Shown here: one piece after another, positions 14,488 to 28,466 of the stretch
Layout of the letters: each line of letters begins with the position of its first letter
Numbering within the stretch: position 1 is the first letter of the stretch
Notes under the pieces: model-generated
What the model saw: the letters and a program-made list of their open reading frames with translations, nothing else
What the model was told of the DNA's origin: nothing
Databases searched by the model: none
NCBI RefSeq assembly: GCF_000327385.1
Contig: NW_008710049.1
Location: 3,420,665 to 3,484,664 of the forward strand
Length of the DNA: 64,000 nucleotides
From: Lottia gigantea
Lineage: Eukaryota; Mollusca; Gastropoda; Lottiidae
Reading direction: 5' to 3'
Position numbers and translations under genes: made by a program

Positions 14488-15597
14488 CAGCATTATCTTA
14501 GTGGCCACAAGGACTTGTTATATTATCTCAGTGGCCACAAGGACTTGTATATTATCTCAGAAGCAACAAGAAATTGTATATTATCTCAGAAGCCACAAGA
14601 TCTTGTTATATTATCTCAGTAGCCACAAGGACTTGTATATTATCTCAGAAGCCACAAGATCTTGTATATTATCTAAGTAGCCACAAGAACTAGTATATTA
14701 TCTCAGAAGCCACAAGATCTTGTATATTATCTCAGAAGCCACAAGATCTTGTTATATTATCTCAGTGGCCACAAGAACTTGTATTATCTCAGTAGCCACA
14801 AGAACTTGTATTATCTCAGAAGCCACAAGATCTTGTATATTATCTCAGTAGCCACAATGACTTGTATATTATCTCAGAAGCCACATGATCTTGTTATATT
14901 ATCTCAGTAGCCACAAGAACTTGTATATTATCTCAGAAGCCACAAGAAATTGTATATTATCTCAGTAGCCACAAGAACTTGTATAATATCTCGGTAGCCA
15001 CAAGAACTTGTATATTATCTCAGTAGCCACAAGAACTTGTATATTATCTCAGAAGCCACAAGATCTTGTATATTATCTCAGAAGCCACAAGATCTTGTAT
15101 ATTATCTCAGTAGCCACAAGAACTTGTATTATCTCAGTAGCCACAAGAACTTGTATATTATCTCAGAAGCCACAAGAAATTGTATATTATCTCAGTGGCC
15201 ACAAGAACTTGTATTATCTCAGTAGAGACAAGAACTTGTATATTATCTCAGAAGCCACAAGATCTTGTATATTATCTCAGTAGCCACAAGAACTTGTATT
15301 ATCTCAGTAGCCACAAGAACTTGTATATTATCTCAAAAACCACAAGATCTTGTATATTACTCAGTAACCATAAGAACTTGTATAATATCTCGGAAGCTAC
15401 AAGAACATGTATTATATGTCAGAAGCCACAAGAACTTGTATATTATCTCAGTAGTCACAAGAACTTGTATATTATCTCAGAAGCCACAAGAACTTGTATA
15501 TTATCTCAGAAGCCACAAGATCTTGTATGTTATCTCAGTAGTCACAAGAAATTGTATATTATCTCAGTAGTCTCAAGATCTTATATAATATCTATAT
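14488..15597. repeat. Large minisatellite, unit about 29-31 bp
   Basis: About 37 head-to-tail copies of a unit of the form ATTATCTCAGAAGCCACAAG followed by ATCTTGTAT. Variants alternate at two places (AGAAGCC or AGTAGCC or AGTGGCC; GATC or GAAC or GGAC), and some units lack the TAT step, giving lengths of 26-31 bp. Neighbouring units share variant pairs, which suggests higher-order duplication of two or three units. Several overlapping plus-strand open frames across it (YIISVATRTCILSQKPQDLV and similar) only reflect the unit length. No spacers separate the units, so it is not a CRISPR array. Confidence 0.95.
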
Positions 15598-15599
15598 TA

Positions 15600-17577
15600 A
15601 GCTTCAAGATGTATTATCCAAGAAGCCACTCTTTACCTAAATTTTGTGCATGTGGGTTTGAATACCAAGACAAGGAAGACAGAACATTTAACTTTTTGTG
15701 AATTTAACTTATCGTTGTTGGATTTACCAGATGCCAGCCAAGATATTTTCAAATGTTAAAAACTTTGTACGAATATGTGCTTTTGTTTGCAGAACTAATT
15801 GCCTCCTACATTAATCATGCACAAAAGTCATAAGATGGCTGTATTATATAGGAGGTTTACCTTTTTTCTCAGATAAGACCAAATGTTGATGCTTTGCATA
15901 TTAACGTCGACACTGCAGACTGGCTAAGTAGGCAATGACCAGCAAAAGGCTTGCAGTAGGAAATTATAAAACAAGTATTCTTCAATTTCATATTTAATGA
16001 AAAATGTCAATGAAAAACATTTAATGATAAAAATATTTCTAAATTCTCAAATATATATCATTCAGAACACAAATTGGGACATAATTTATCTTAAAGGGGA
16101 TAGGTAAGAATGGTAACAGGAATAAAATTGGAACATCATGAACATAATTTGAGATTTTAGAAATAGGTGTGAATGAAGCAATTTCACTCAGTAACAAAGT
16201 GTAACACAATATACAAAATATTTCACCCTTATATGGAAATGATACACAAATATGGAATTCAGCACAAAATGATGTCATACGATTGATTGATTGATAATAG
16301 GTGGAGCCTGTGACCATATATAGAATGTAAAATGAATGACATATATTACTGACAAACAGCTATTTGCTATGCTGAAGCACATGGAACAAAAATTTAATAG
16401 AAATCTACACAAAGTTAACTAGACTTTAAAACATAAACATTATCAGACTTAAAGGATGTAAATTTAAATTTTGTATGTGTATCGGGGACACTGATAGAAT
16501 CAATTTGAATCTTATTTTCAATCAGACATCTGTCGTTCCTGCAATTCCACTAAAGTTAAGTGCTTCATGATGTCACTAGAACGGCCTTGTGTGGTAAAAC
16601 ATATTTTTTCGATTAGTGACGTCATCAAGCACTTGCAAATTGATGTTAACAGTGTCTGTGATACACATACAAAATTTAGATTTTACAATCCCTTTTATTT
16701 TTGAGGTAAAAAACTGATATGCACAAAATGACATGAACTGGAATTTTACATCCTATTTTCTGCACCTGAAGTTTCAAATGTAGATCAGTGTTTCAACAAG
16801 AGTTGTCTTATTATGGCATTTTTGTATGATGACAGAAGATATCCTATTTCTCTCAGCATTCCAAAAACATGTTAATGTAATTTTTCCATCTATTAATATC
16901 TTTAAAAACTTAAACAATAAAATCAACTTACCAAATGATGCCATAAATTGGATCTTGTTAGAAATTATAACAATGACAATGATATTCTTGCAAAATTTTG
17001 ACAAATAACCCTCTGCAGACAACATTTTTACTGGTACACAAAATATATAATATTGAACACTTCGCTGTCATTCTGATGGATTAATTCACAGAATCAATTT
17101 GATGTCAGACTCAAATTCATTGAATTAACTTAATATAAAATTGTTTTTCTGTGACTCTGCATGTTACATGTTCATCCACAAAATACAAAAATTTCAGAAT
17201 TAATCCCAACCTATGATACATAAATCATTTTTAACCTAAACCCTTGGGTTAACCTGGTATTTCAATACTTGTGACAAAATTAATTCCCTTTCGCATTGCC
17301 AGATAAAGTATTCATGAGATCAAAAATATATGTATGAGCTGTCCCAGGGAATAAATTTAGGCACAAAACAAAAATTGTTAAGAAAACCAGGACGGATACA
17401 ACAAAATGAAATATTTTCTATTTCTCAATCAAACACTAGATAAATTGATATATCAAATTTTCTAAGATAAAACATGAGACCTAACAAAAGACCTAACAAC
17501 AGAAGAAGTACGAACTTAACTTATTGTTTCAATGCAATAAACATCTATATATGGTCACAGTAATCTCCTCCAATGAT
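15600..17577. other. Intergenic DNA and presumed WTAP 3' untranslated region
   Basis: No coding exons recognised. The right-hand part directly follows the WTAP stop codon on the minus strand and is probably its 3' UTR. It contains the palindromic MITE at 16465-16678. Confidence 0.5.
16465..16678. mobile_element. Palindromic MITE (foldback), about 214 bp
   Basis: The ends are inverted repeats: TAAATTTTGTATGTGTATCG at the left matches CGATACACATACAAAATTTA-like sequence at the right with one or two differences, and the outer arms continue to GACACTG and CAGTGTC. An inner pair (AAGTGCTTCATGATGTCAC against GTGACGTCATCAAGCACTT) makes most of the element able to fold back. There is no coding capacity. 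Related copies occur at 6673-6728 (partial), 20682-20898 and probably 21198-21372. Confidence 0.7.
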
Positions 17578-20500
17578 TCACACTGCGCTACTCTCCTCAG
17601 TTGGAGTCATTGTCTCAATGCCGTTGGCTAAAACATCTGTCTCTTGAGCGTCTGTGATAGCTTTTCCTATAACTGGGGCAGGGGAGGGGGGATTATTCTC
17701 AATGTTCGAGGCAGGAGGACTCCAAGTATCTGAACTATCGTACGATGTTTCAATAGTTTTTAAGATTGAACCAGGAGTATTTTTTGTGGCAGTAGTCCTA
17801 AAATCTGACTCATCTTGCGTCATTTCACTTTTTAATTTAGTTTCAGGGATATTGTCTGTTTCCATTGGTTCTTCCAAGTCTTTTGAATTTTCTATGTGTT
17901 CCCCATTACCAGAATACTCTAATTCTGGGTTTGAATGAATGTCAAGGTCATTTGTGGACTCTATATTGTCATGTGATGTAACTGGAGTTGGACTATGAAT
18001 ATGATTATTAGATGACTGATGTTTGGAGTCTGTTTGCATTGTGACACACGAAACTGGACTGGAATCGACAGTACCTTGATGTACCTTTTCTGATTTAGTT
18101 TCTATGACAATATTAACGACGGGTTTATCTGTTTCCATGGAAACACCGTTAGTCTGTGGTACGTTTTTGCGTAGTTGTTCGTTTTCAGTTTGTAATTGTG
18201 CGAGTTGTTCCTTTGTTTCCTTTAACTGTTGTTGTAAGAGATATATCATACTCTGCATTCCTTCCACATCTTCTTCAAGATCAGCCACAAATTCATCCAT
18301 TTCTGAAATATACACAAAAAACTGTTAATGAAATGAAAAGTCTGAAGATACTTTGCTACACTGCAGCACAGTAGTACAATCATGCTACGATACGATGTAA
18401 TATATTAATTCATAACTTTATCACTATGATATTTAGTAATATAGTGGTTAGCCTCCACTGTCTTTTATAAAAATCCCCGCTTATGTATGGAATAAAAGGT
18501 ACCGTCAGATATCAATACACGACGCAATGATACGATATGTGTATCATTGCATGTTGTATCCTATATTTCGATATATGATGTCAGCACAGACAAGGGGAAA
18601 ATAATCAAACCAGAATAAAACTTCTGATATGTAGAACAGCATGAAAGCATCTTAATCACAGAACCACTCTGGCCCCCATAAAATTTCACAATAATAATAA
18701 AGTACAATACAAGTATTTTAAAAGTACACTTTTACTTGGACGATAAGCTTTAAAGGAACACATCTTAGAATGAACATAAAATTTAAATTATTTTAACTTG
18801 ATCAATAAAAGCATATATTCATCAGTTCATCACTACTTAGTTTTATGAATTTTTCAGGGATTCTGTTCACTGATGAATAGATATATTTCATGTTAACCAT
18901 TATTGAGAACATCAATTTTATGTTCATTCTAAGACCTAGTATCACTTTAAGTTTGTGATAAAACAAATGAGCACTAACACACCTTCTTGACCCTTCTTCA
19001 TCTCTGTAACCAGTGTTTTTTGTAAAGCTATTTCACCCTCAAGTTTAGCTGTTTTACCCGATGCTATTGTTTTACCCAATTCCTCATTCTCTTGTAACAA
19101 TTTCTGACATTTTACCATTAACCGTTTCCCAGTTTGACTGAAAATAGAAGACAATTGTTCTGATATCTTATAATATCTAGGGCATCAATACTGAAACAGG
19201 TTAAAGTTATGAGTGTTAGAAATGTCTTGACAGTTTCATGAAAGATATGTTGATGTAAAAATTCACACATTCATCACAGACACATTCAGACATATGACTA
19301 CTGTAAAAAGATAAAGCTATAAACTAACTTTCATTTATCAATAACAAAAGATGATGTTCATATGTTGATACTTTCGGCCACTTACATTCTCACACCTGAT
19401 CTGATATATACCTCAATGATTGATGATAATGGCCCAGATGTGCCTTATTGTTAAGGGGGAATGGAAATTAAATTTTAATTCTGAAAACAGCCACCAACAG
19501 CTTAAATTGAGCTTGAATAGATTGTAACACAAGTATAACTGTTTTCCTTATATCCTGATGTTAAACTTGCCCAAATTTTGTCAACATGATCGAAAAATAT
19601 GAAATGGAGATTTACATCCCTGAATAAGAAAAAAATAATTTTTGACAATAGTGTCCACGATGTATAGCTGTACAAGTATGTTCTTACATATCCATCTAAT
19701 AACACCATTAAACAACATCGAAACTATACCAGTAAAGCAATCATGTGTTTTTTGGATGTGTATAAATATATATCTCTTGGCCTACATATAATTTTCAGGT
19801 CAATCTACACCAAAGAAGGCTATTATTATGATAAAACTATAAAGAACAATGCTATTGTAAAAATATGAGATGAGTGAGCAAATAATACATGTTTATAAAA
19901 ATTCTGAATATCGATCTATATCCTTAAAATCTTTTCCTCAAGACAAAACTGCAAGGAAATGACCTGAAAGTTAATGGTCACTCTAGAATTTGATAAGCAT
20001 ATCCTAGAACTTTTAACTGGCTTACTTAGAGAGAAGAGATTTATTCATAAATCAATTCATACAGACATATTATTATCATCAAAATCAGATCAAAACTGTA
20101 GTATCTGTCAAATTAATTCACAAATCACATTTCATGCAATTGACTGTACCATGAGGCCTAGGTTGGATTAAAGCAAAATTAATAAACACACCAAGTTTCA
20201 TGAAAAGACGGTTTTACTGTTGAAGTGTAGATAATGTGCCAACGGCAATGTTTTCATATAAACCTTGGTTAAATCATGGCCTGCAATACTATTTAAAAAT
20301 TTTGCAGGGTAATATTTCATTTGAACAAATTGTATTTCCAGACTTGCCCAGGGACAACTTTTTTTTAGCCTGCTCAGACAATCAACACTTAAACCTTTTC
20401 AACTAAAATTATAATTTTGAATGCAAATCCTGTTTGAAATTGTTTAGATTTAAGAGACAATTTATATGAGCAAATTCAAAAGATTTTTCAATTTCACATA

Positions 20501-23500
20501 TTACAAATGTCATACCAAAGCAATAACTGAACACTTATCTAAATTTACCATTTAACGCTTCAAGTAGCACATTTTGCCTAATATGTCATGTAATTGGAAA
20601 TGAAATGATACATTTATTGCATTAAAAGACAAATGACCCATACCCACTGATAAAATAATGACATAGTTGGAGCTGTAAGAGGAGGACGCCAATATCCTCA
20701 ATTGGAACCATTCTGATTTTCAGTCAGACATCCTTGGCTCTTGCAATTCCCTAAAAGTAAGTATTTTATGAGACACTATCGCACAAGCTGCTATTGATAA
20801 ATAATGCCATCATAAAGCACATAATTATGGTGGAATTGCAAAACCACAGATGTCAGATTCAAAATTGGAATGGTTCAAATTGATGCTATTAGCATCCCCT
20901 AATACATATAAAACTTTCAGAAATTATCTTTAAAACTACTTTAGTATAGGTTGTAAGACTTGAATGACAACACTTTAGTCTGCTACCTGAAGGGTGGGAT
21001 GGCAGATGCAGTTCCTGGCTTGAGACCAGCTTTACATCAGATTGATATTCTGTAGTGTCATGGATTGCTGAATAGGGTCTATCAATCATTACCAAAATAT
21101 ACACTGGAATATAATCCAGTTTTTTTGTTCAATCATAAACTTGCCCAAATATCAAGCCATCTATTTGTAAAATTTTGACCACCTATTTATGTATATCAGG
21201 ACATTGAAATCATCGATTTGCACCATTCCTTTCCTATGGTTCTTATAATTCACCAAACTAAAGCCTTTTACTTCACCACTATAGCAAACTAACTAGCAGC
21301 TTTTACAATAGTGATACATAAAACACTTAAGTTTTAGTGGAATTGGAAAGGGGTAAATCAATATATACCTATTACACATACTTTATGCCTCTAAGCATCA
21401 TTTCATATAATTTTTGTAAGACATATTGAAGTAGTACATTAAAACACTAAGATACATGGATATACTACTGGATTTATTACTTGTATGTTTTTTGAAACAT
21501 AGTATGTAATATATCCAGAAGTAGAATATCCATAATCATTTCTTACATATATAGTTTTATCATAAAATAGCCATTTGGATGTTATAAATAGACATATATT
21601 TTCAATTAGTCTTAGATTTGAAGATTTTTAGTAATGAAAGCACTGGATCTAATACATGACAGTAATTTCAATCTGTTTTTGATTGACTTAATTGCCAAGA
21701 GCCTTTGTAATTCATGAAATTTGTCTACTGCACTAATTTTTTTTAATTGACACAAGCTGAATAGATTTTGTTTGTTCTGTTGGTCTATCTCTTAGCAGCA
21801 AATAAATGTACAGCTCTTAGCACTTACAAGTCAAAAGATGTCCTATGTCAGCTGCAACAATATCTTCAAGATTATTCTGGTTGTTGATGAACACTTAAAT
21901 GTTTTACTTGAAGTCAAGGGCAGTTACTATTGGTAGTAAAATGCACTGATCTTATTATCAAAGCCATGTCAATTATCCAGAATTGGCATTGGCTAGATTT
22001 AGTGTCATATATTGTCTGTTCAAGTCGTATTCTTATACAGGCCATGATTTCTTTGTTCTTACAGCCATGCAGCACTTATTGTAGCATTGTGAACTTTTTT
22101 TAAAAACTTAATATTCATTCACCTTTCACTCACCACACATTCAACAAAATAAAATAAAAATCAGATACTTAAAGCTGAATAATAGCACCGGAAGTGTCCA
22201 TTTTAACACAAAAAAGCAATAAAACAAAATTCACCTTTCTGCATAGACAACAGAGTACTTCCAAGGGGACGAAACTCTTAATGTTTGAGGCAGATTGTTT
22301 TTAAGTGGAGAGACACATAAATTGCCGAGAAAATAGAAGAGTTTCTTTAACATAAATGTTTCAAAATTGTTATTTTTTTAGACTGTTTTATTCAGTGTGT
22401 CATTTTGGGTGGTGATCACTTACAACCTATTGAATGTCGTTTTCACGACAATGTTATACTGTTACCGCTTTTTAGTTTAATTTCGGCGTGTGAGAAGAGT
22501 TCCATCTCTTTTACAGTACATTTGGTATTGTTCTGGCAAATAGTAAGGCATCCATTCCCAGTGAACGTTTTCTAATGTTTTCAGATGTTCCATTTGCCTT
22601 TGTACTGAGAAACCCACTTTTTTCCATAACAAAGAATGCAACCAATACGATTGGTTATATTCGTCGCGCAGAAAGTTTTTCCATCAAGTTGGCCATATTG
22701 TCAAATTACAAAGTTTAAAATCTCCCGGCAATAATAATGTCTGAAAGTTATTTGCCGAGAGATTAATAATGTTACCATGGTAATAAGATAAACACCTGTC
22801 AGGCGTGAACTTCCAAGCGCTAAGTTCATTTTGAGTTTGCTTCAATTTTTCTTTATTTTCCTCCATTTCTTTTGTTATTCTCTGGAATATCAAATTCACT
22901 GCTGGATCCAGGAGCATCGTACGTAATTGGGCCATACTGGTTGTCTGTCCTGCCTTCATTTCTTGGATCTGATTCTGAAATAGAAAAGTAAATCATTGGA
23001 ATAAAATCCCGTTATACAATACATAGAACCTATGAAATACAACCCCTGATCATTTCTATTGACTTGTAATGAAATATGGGTATTTACATGCTGAAATAAA
23101 ATGTCATGTACCAGATTTATTTCTTTACTAAACAATACAATTTGACAGGAAGTCAGAGCAAAGCAAGAAATTTTTTCATCCCTTAAACCAATTTTTTTCA
23201 GGAATACAATCATACCACAGGCATAAAAGTTAGAGGAAGTCCAAGACCTACACATTTTTACAAGAAAGGGGGCATAACTCAAACTCAAGGGGAAATAACA
23301 AGAAATGAGAAGGAAGAAGTCCACCTACCATACAATCTTGTAATTCCTGTTCTTTTGTTGTTAACCTCATCACAAGAGTATTTTCACGTCTTAAAGCCTC
23401 AATATTTTGTTGTTTAGATTTGTCTTCATCTTTAACCTCATCATCACCAACTGGAATAAAATATCAACTATAAATATATATCTATAAATAAATATCTCTT

Positions 23501-24508
23501 GAATATTCTTCTAGTTAATAGTGCTCAGTTTCAGCTCTACCTCAAATTTTAGATTTCAACTTTTAACTTTCAATTGACAACAGTCCACACATGTTTTTTT
23601 TTCACTTTTAAGGAAACAGTAAGACACATTGATAAGTGATACAGATACAAAAAACCTGGTTCTTTCAGTAGAACAAGCAAATATTTAGATCACTATATCC
23701 CCTTTATTTTCAACAAAGTATTTCTAATCCCCTAAGTATCCTAAAATACATCTGATCTAATCTGTTGATATATATAGCCAATATATATTTGTCAAAGCCA
23801 CATCTAGAAAATAATGGCATACCTGTATCAACAGATTTCTGTTTTTTATTTTCTAAATGCTTGATATAACCATTCTGTTCCTCAATTCTGCAATTAAAGA
23901 AACGATACTTAGGTTTATATAGAACATGAAAAACGGCTTATTAGGAGTGGGACAACAACTAAAACTTTCCTACCAGATTGCAAATAGAGTTGTAGTTATG
24001 TCAAGACAAATGACAGTACTGAACTAAATTTAACAGCTCTTAGAAATCATATAACTTCATGACCTATGGGAAATTTATTCTCATATCAACGTAACACTAC
24101 CTTTAATTTCTAACCATTTCATAATTTACATCTTCAAAGTTGTAAACAGGGCAAAGTGATTACATTGATGTGGAACATAGGCATACAGTAGCTTTTATGG
24201 ATTCTATTATGAACTAAATAATTAAGAATCATATAATGAAACTATCTTCTTGAATTGTTTGATGGTTTGATCTATATCTTACTTGGATATGAGTTCTTCT
24301 TTTGTCATACTGTTCATTTCCTCTAAATCTAACTTCACCTACAATGTAATAATAGAAAGCACCAAATCAGCTACTGAAGGAAAAAAAATCTTTGTCTTAT
24401 AAGTAATATTAGGGGTGCTAAGAAAATTACAAAATTGCTTGAAGTAAAAATTGTAACCTTACCTTCTTGGGTGAAGGTGATCCTTCTGACATCTTGACTA
24501 CTTCACTT
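17578..24508 (-). CDS. WTAP: WTAP, regulatory subunit of the m6A mRNA methyltransferase complex
   Basis: WTAP anchors the METTL3-METTL14 methyltransferase in nuclear speckles and links it to the VIRMA-containing regulatory complex; it also affects splicing. Seven coding exons join in phase: 24508-24463 (ATG at 24492), 24338-24283, 23887-23823, 23450-23329, 22974-22796, 19137-18983 and 18302-17578, giving 443 residues (human 396). Diagnostic matches to WTAP include ALRRENTLVMRLTTKEQELQ, NELSAWKFTPD, SQTGKRLMVKCQKLLQENEE and LEEDVEGMQSMIYLLQQQLK. The N-terminal PKKVK resembles the nuclear localisation signal of human WTAP. The first about 250 residues are largely coiled coil, and the last 190 are low-complexity, Ser/Thr/Glu-rich and poorly conserved, as in the family. 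The ATG exon begins after a TATATTTCAG acceptor, so at least one noncoding exon lies upstream. No frame defects were seen. Confidence 0.97.
20682..20898. mobile_element. Palindromic MITE in the long WTAP intron
   Basis: Left arm GGACGCCAATATCCTCAATT...GGAACCATTCTG...GTCAGACAT pairs with right arm ATGTCAGATT...GGAATGGTTCAAATTGATGC...AGCATCC. It shares the Cys-free central words CAGACATC and GCAATTCC with the element at 16465-16678, so it belongs to the same foldback family. A third, more diverged member appears at 21198-21372. It lies in the intron between WTAP exons at 18983-19137 and 22796-22974. Confidence 0.6.
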
Positions 24509-27500
24509 CTGAAATATATAAGTTATGGTACAAATTAGACTTGAATGCATTCATTATTGTGGAAATTAATTCAAAGAGAGGAATTTCAACTGCATATTTT
24601 GGGCAGGGTTACTGGATGACAATCACTTTGAATGTTCATGACTTTGACCATGACGACATAACAGCCAATCAAATCGCTTATAGCTATCAAGAAAATGGCG
24701 GAGAAAATTTTCATAATTTTCACTCCTCCCTGTTCAACATCAAGTTTGCAATAAATAAATAAAAGGTGTTGATATTGATGGATTTTAGTATGGATATGTT
24801 GTTCTATACATGAAGTGGATATTTGATTGTTTTCCACTCATAGCAAGTTCACAATTTGACCCATACATGTGTAATCTACCGATGTTGTTGGGTTTCTACC
24901 GCTTTTGCATGTTGTCTACCGCTCTACCGGCGGGATACCCAATTCTACCAAATTTTGTTTTTTTTAACTGATCAAATTTTCACGGGACTTACCGTTTTCA
25001 ATGTTCAAATTCTCTACCATAAATCAACAAAATATCTATCATTACTTGTAACTTAATTGCCGGTACAAGCGTTAATCTCACCACGTAATAATATTATGAT
25101 TTCTTGATTAATTAATCCCCCAATTAAGATGGTAATCTATTGATCTATTTTCACTCGATAATGTGTATTTTTTTTTTAGCCCATGTGACACACTTTTTAT
25201 AACAACATCCGGTAGATTCTACTTTCGCTTTTATAATAAATTTTACGGTAGCACTACTTTTACTAAAAAACGAAATCTTGAAGTCTTCTCAGTATTTTAT
25301 ACCGTCAGTGTCAATCTGTGGGGTCTATATTAGGCATTTATAACATAAGATGTCGTTTCAGAATTTTTTTTCATTATCGGTAGATTATCATACGCGACTG
25401 GATGTTTAATTATTATGTAATTGTAAACTCAAACTTTGTTTCATAAAATCGTTTTGTAATTTTACTGTAGCCTGTAAACATTCATTTTATTGCCTGCATA
25501 ACCGTCTTACTCATTACAAGTCTTTCCATATCTGAAGAATGTCAAAATGGGAACTGCAAATTTGGTCCAATACTTCGTGAGGGTATTGCAGGAAAAGTAT
25601 TTAATGATAGAAATAGAGATAGTTTAGATGTCATGAATTACACATTTGGAAAAAGTAACATTGCCAGTACATATTACTAAATATTGCTTTCAGAACATAC
25701 TGATTTAATATGGTATTACATATATGATGTAAGCCTACCGGTACCATTTAATTTAGACGGTACCATTTAATTTAGACGGCTGGGATCATGCTTGATTTCT
25801 TGTTTTCAAACATCATTTCACCTTGACATTATTTTTGATTCAATCAATACTGAAGAATGAAAATATCAAAATTTTTTTAGGCCCCTATATTTGAAATATC
25901 CCTAATTATAGATTGTTAATTTTGACTGTGTCATGAAGGCTTATGATCAACTTAATTTACAAGGCTTAAAGCTTATTTAAAAAAAGAAAAAAAGAATCAA
26001 TTTGGAGTTTCAAATCACGAATTTATGCGCTTTGGAAAAATCTCCTGACTTTTCACCCAATCTCCAGATTTTTCAAGGCAAATCTCCAGATTTTTCAAGG
26101 CAAATCTCCAGATTCTTTTCCTGTATGATTTGACCATAAACTCTGTCTACACCTATCAGCACTTGCCATGGCGTTAATTAGCATAGCAGCTTATGTCTAC
26201 GATTTTGACTAGTTAATTAATTTAACCCCAAAGTTGAAAGAATCGTCTTATCAGTGCTGGTTGCTTGATTTCCAATAGTAACTGGTTTCTTTTCAACCAC
26301 CCTAATCACTTTTAATTCAATCATAGAACTATCTATTACAGTTCTATGATTCAATAAGTTTTGAACAACCAAATTTGGCCTTTTTCATTTCTTGTCAAGA
26401 AAATGAAAGAAACAGGTCAGATACATAACAAATACATTTAGAGCAAGAGAAGAAAATATCTTGCGAATCATAAAAAGAGCATACTTTGGCAAAAACGTCA
26501 CAGATTTGTCTTCAGACAAAGAAACCAGTTTATTTTTAACAGGAAAAGATCTCCACCAGAGTCAACATCAACAAAATGGCGGATATTGCTTGGGTCAAAG
26601 ATTTCATTTCCGGTTTCGGTTTACAAGAAATAAACGTAATGTACAAACATTAATCCACCATAATTACCTCTGAATATTAGCTGTCAGTTGCACAAATATC
26701 TGATGAATAACTATATAATACTTTTAGTCGATTGCAACTATAACTGCAAATAATTTTCAAAAATTGTTTTCTTGTCCAGGGACGCCGCCATGTGCAGAAA
26801 ATATGCAAATTATTTTGATAAGATAATTAATACGGATTGGTAGTTGGATTTAGGGAAGAGTTTTATTTCGTATCCAATTCTTTAGAATTCTAATACGCAA
26901 TGCAAAATTTGCATTCGTGAACAGCGGCAGGCCTTAGCCGTAATCTACCATTATAGAACATTTCAATAATAAGATATGTTTGAATCTCTTGACCGTAAAA
27001 ACAGGCTCTTTCGGTTTCATCAAGGTGTTGCCCAGCAAGATACGCCGATGCCCGCCACTAACCCAATAAATTTCCAGATTATAGGAATTAATTGGATTAT
27101 TTCCAATTATGGATTGATAACTCCGTTTATATTTGAATCATGAACATAAACCTACACACCAAGTAACATAAAAAATCTGACAAAAACTGCGGCTTCGATT
27201 GCATTCACAAGCCACTTTTCTACGATTAATTTCAGTGTATTAAGGATTGATATATTTGCTTGTCATTTACAAGCCACTTGAAGACGAACAAACGGACAAT
27301 AGAATGTGAGAGTATAAAAAAATGGTACCATAATTTTCATCTAACAATGAGGCAATCATATCTTCATAAATTTAGTTTTCTATTATTTAACTCTATGCTA
27401 TTCCATGCTGATCCTCAGGGGTCAACGATTAGTTTATGATGTCTTCCCATTCAACGTCTGTGTCTAAACAGAACAGATTGTAACTAAGGAAAATACTACT

Positions 27501-28466
27501 TGACTCGATGAAAACCTTTTCTGTACTATTATCATAATATTTTACCCTAGATTATCTACATTATGCATTAAAATTACTGTCTGTTGGGTACGTTATTGAC
27601 TAGCAAGGTCAGATGTCTATAAATTCCTTTCCCAGTCCGTCCAATTGATGAACTATTTCACAGAACAAGAAATCTTGTTTTCTATGCAAAAAATCTTAAT
27701 ACAATTCATATTTTTCGTACAAATAACCTTTCGAGACAACAGATTCATTGTCAACTATTGAGTTTAAGATAGAAATTTTTAAGAATCCTAATTATCAGAA
27801 GATACTGCATTTCCTTCGAAATAGTGTGACCTTGACCCTTAGGCTTGATTCTGCGGAGAAGTGTTGCAGAAAGAAACAAACATGCTGTCTGCTAAAACGC
27901 TCACCTTGGCAAGGTATAAAACAACCTTTTTGATTTATCTCAGGGTATAATATTCTAAAAGGATCTATAAATTTGTATTCGATTCATATACTCCACAGCT
28001 GAAACGATTCTAGAACCGGTAACCTATTCATGTAGTGTAATGCATGATGAAACTTCAACTTTTAGTTCAAGTTCAATAAAGAATTGCCGTTGTGACCGAT
28101 GTTAGCTTACAAGTAGACTGACATTCACATACTCGTTGTAGTTCTAGTAGTAAGGTTAATATGCATCATTAATGTTTAGACTTAGAAAAACTTATACCTA
28201 GGCCTACCCAGTACAGTAGTTTCACTTTTAGGAATAAGATGAAGATGTTCCATCTAACATCAGTGACAGTTACAAACCAAAACTCATAGCATGCACATAT
28301 TTTATGTTTCAAAATCAATTAGTTGACAAATAAGCACAACTTCATTGTATCTATATTATTTTAGCGAGCATTAGTCACAACATACCAAAAATATAAATAC
28401 AGGTGCTCATTTTGCTTAATAAGCCAGTTGATTTTGTTATTTTCTTTGTTGTGACTTTCATCTTCC
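24509..28466. other. WTAP-SOD2 intergenic region with divergent promoters
   Basis: About 4 kb between two divergently transcribed genes. It must contain the WTAP leader exon and both promoters, but I could not fix either transcription start. AAAATGGCGG motifs occur at 24694 and 26571, both on the plus strand. Short direct repeats are present: CCATTTAATTTAGACGG twice at about 25743-25780, and AAATCTCCAGATTTTTCAAGG repeated at 26058-26115. The ATG at 26573 opens a short frame (MADIAWVKDFISGFGLQ) that I could not connect to any exon. Confidence 0.4.

Noticed and set aside
14488-15597. Regular repeats that look like a CRISPR array at first glance
   Set aside because: Units are directly abutting with no unique spacers, and the genome is clearly animal.
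15008-15701. Four overlapping plus-strand open frames of 62-173 codons with repeated YIISVATRT/ILSQKPQDL
   Set aside because: They are translations of the 30-bp minisatellite in different frames; no start context or splice sites.
17654-18374. Plus-strand frames of 72-94 codons
   Set aside because: Shadows of the last WTAP exon on the other strand.
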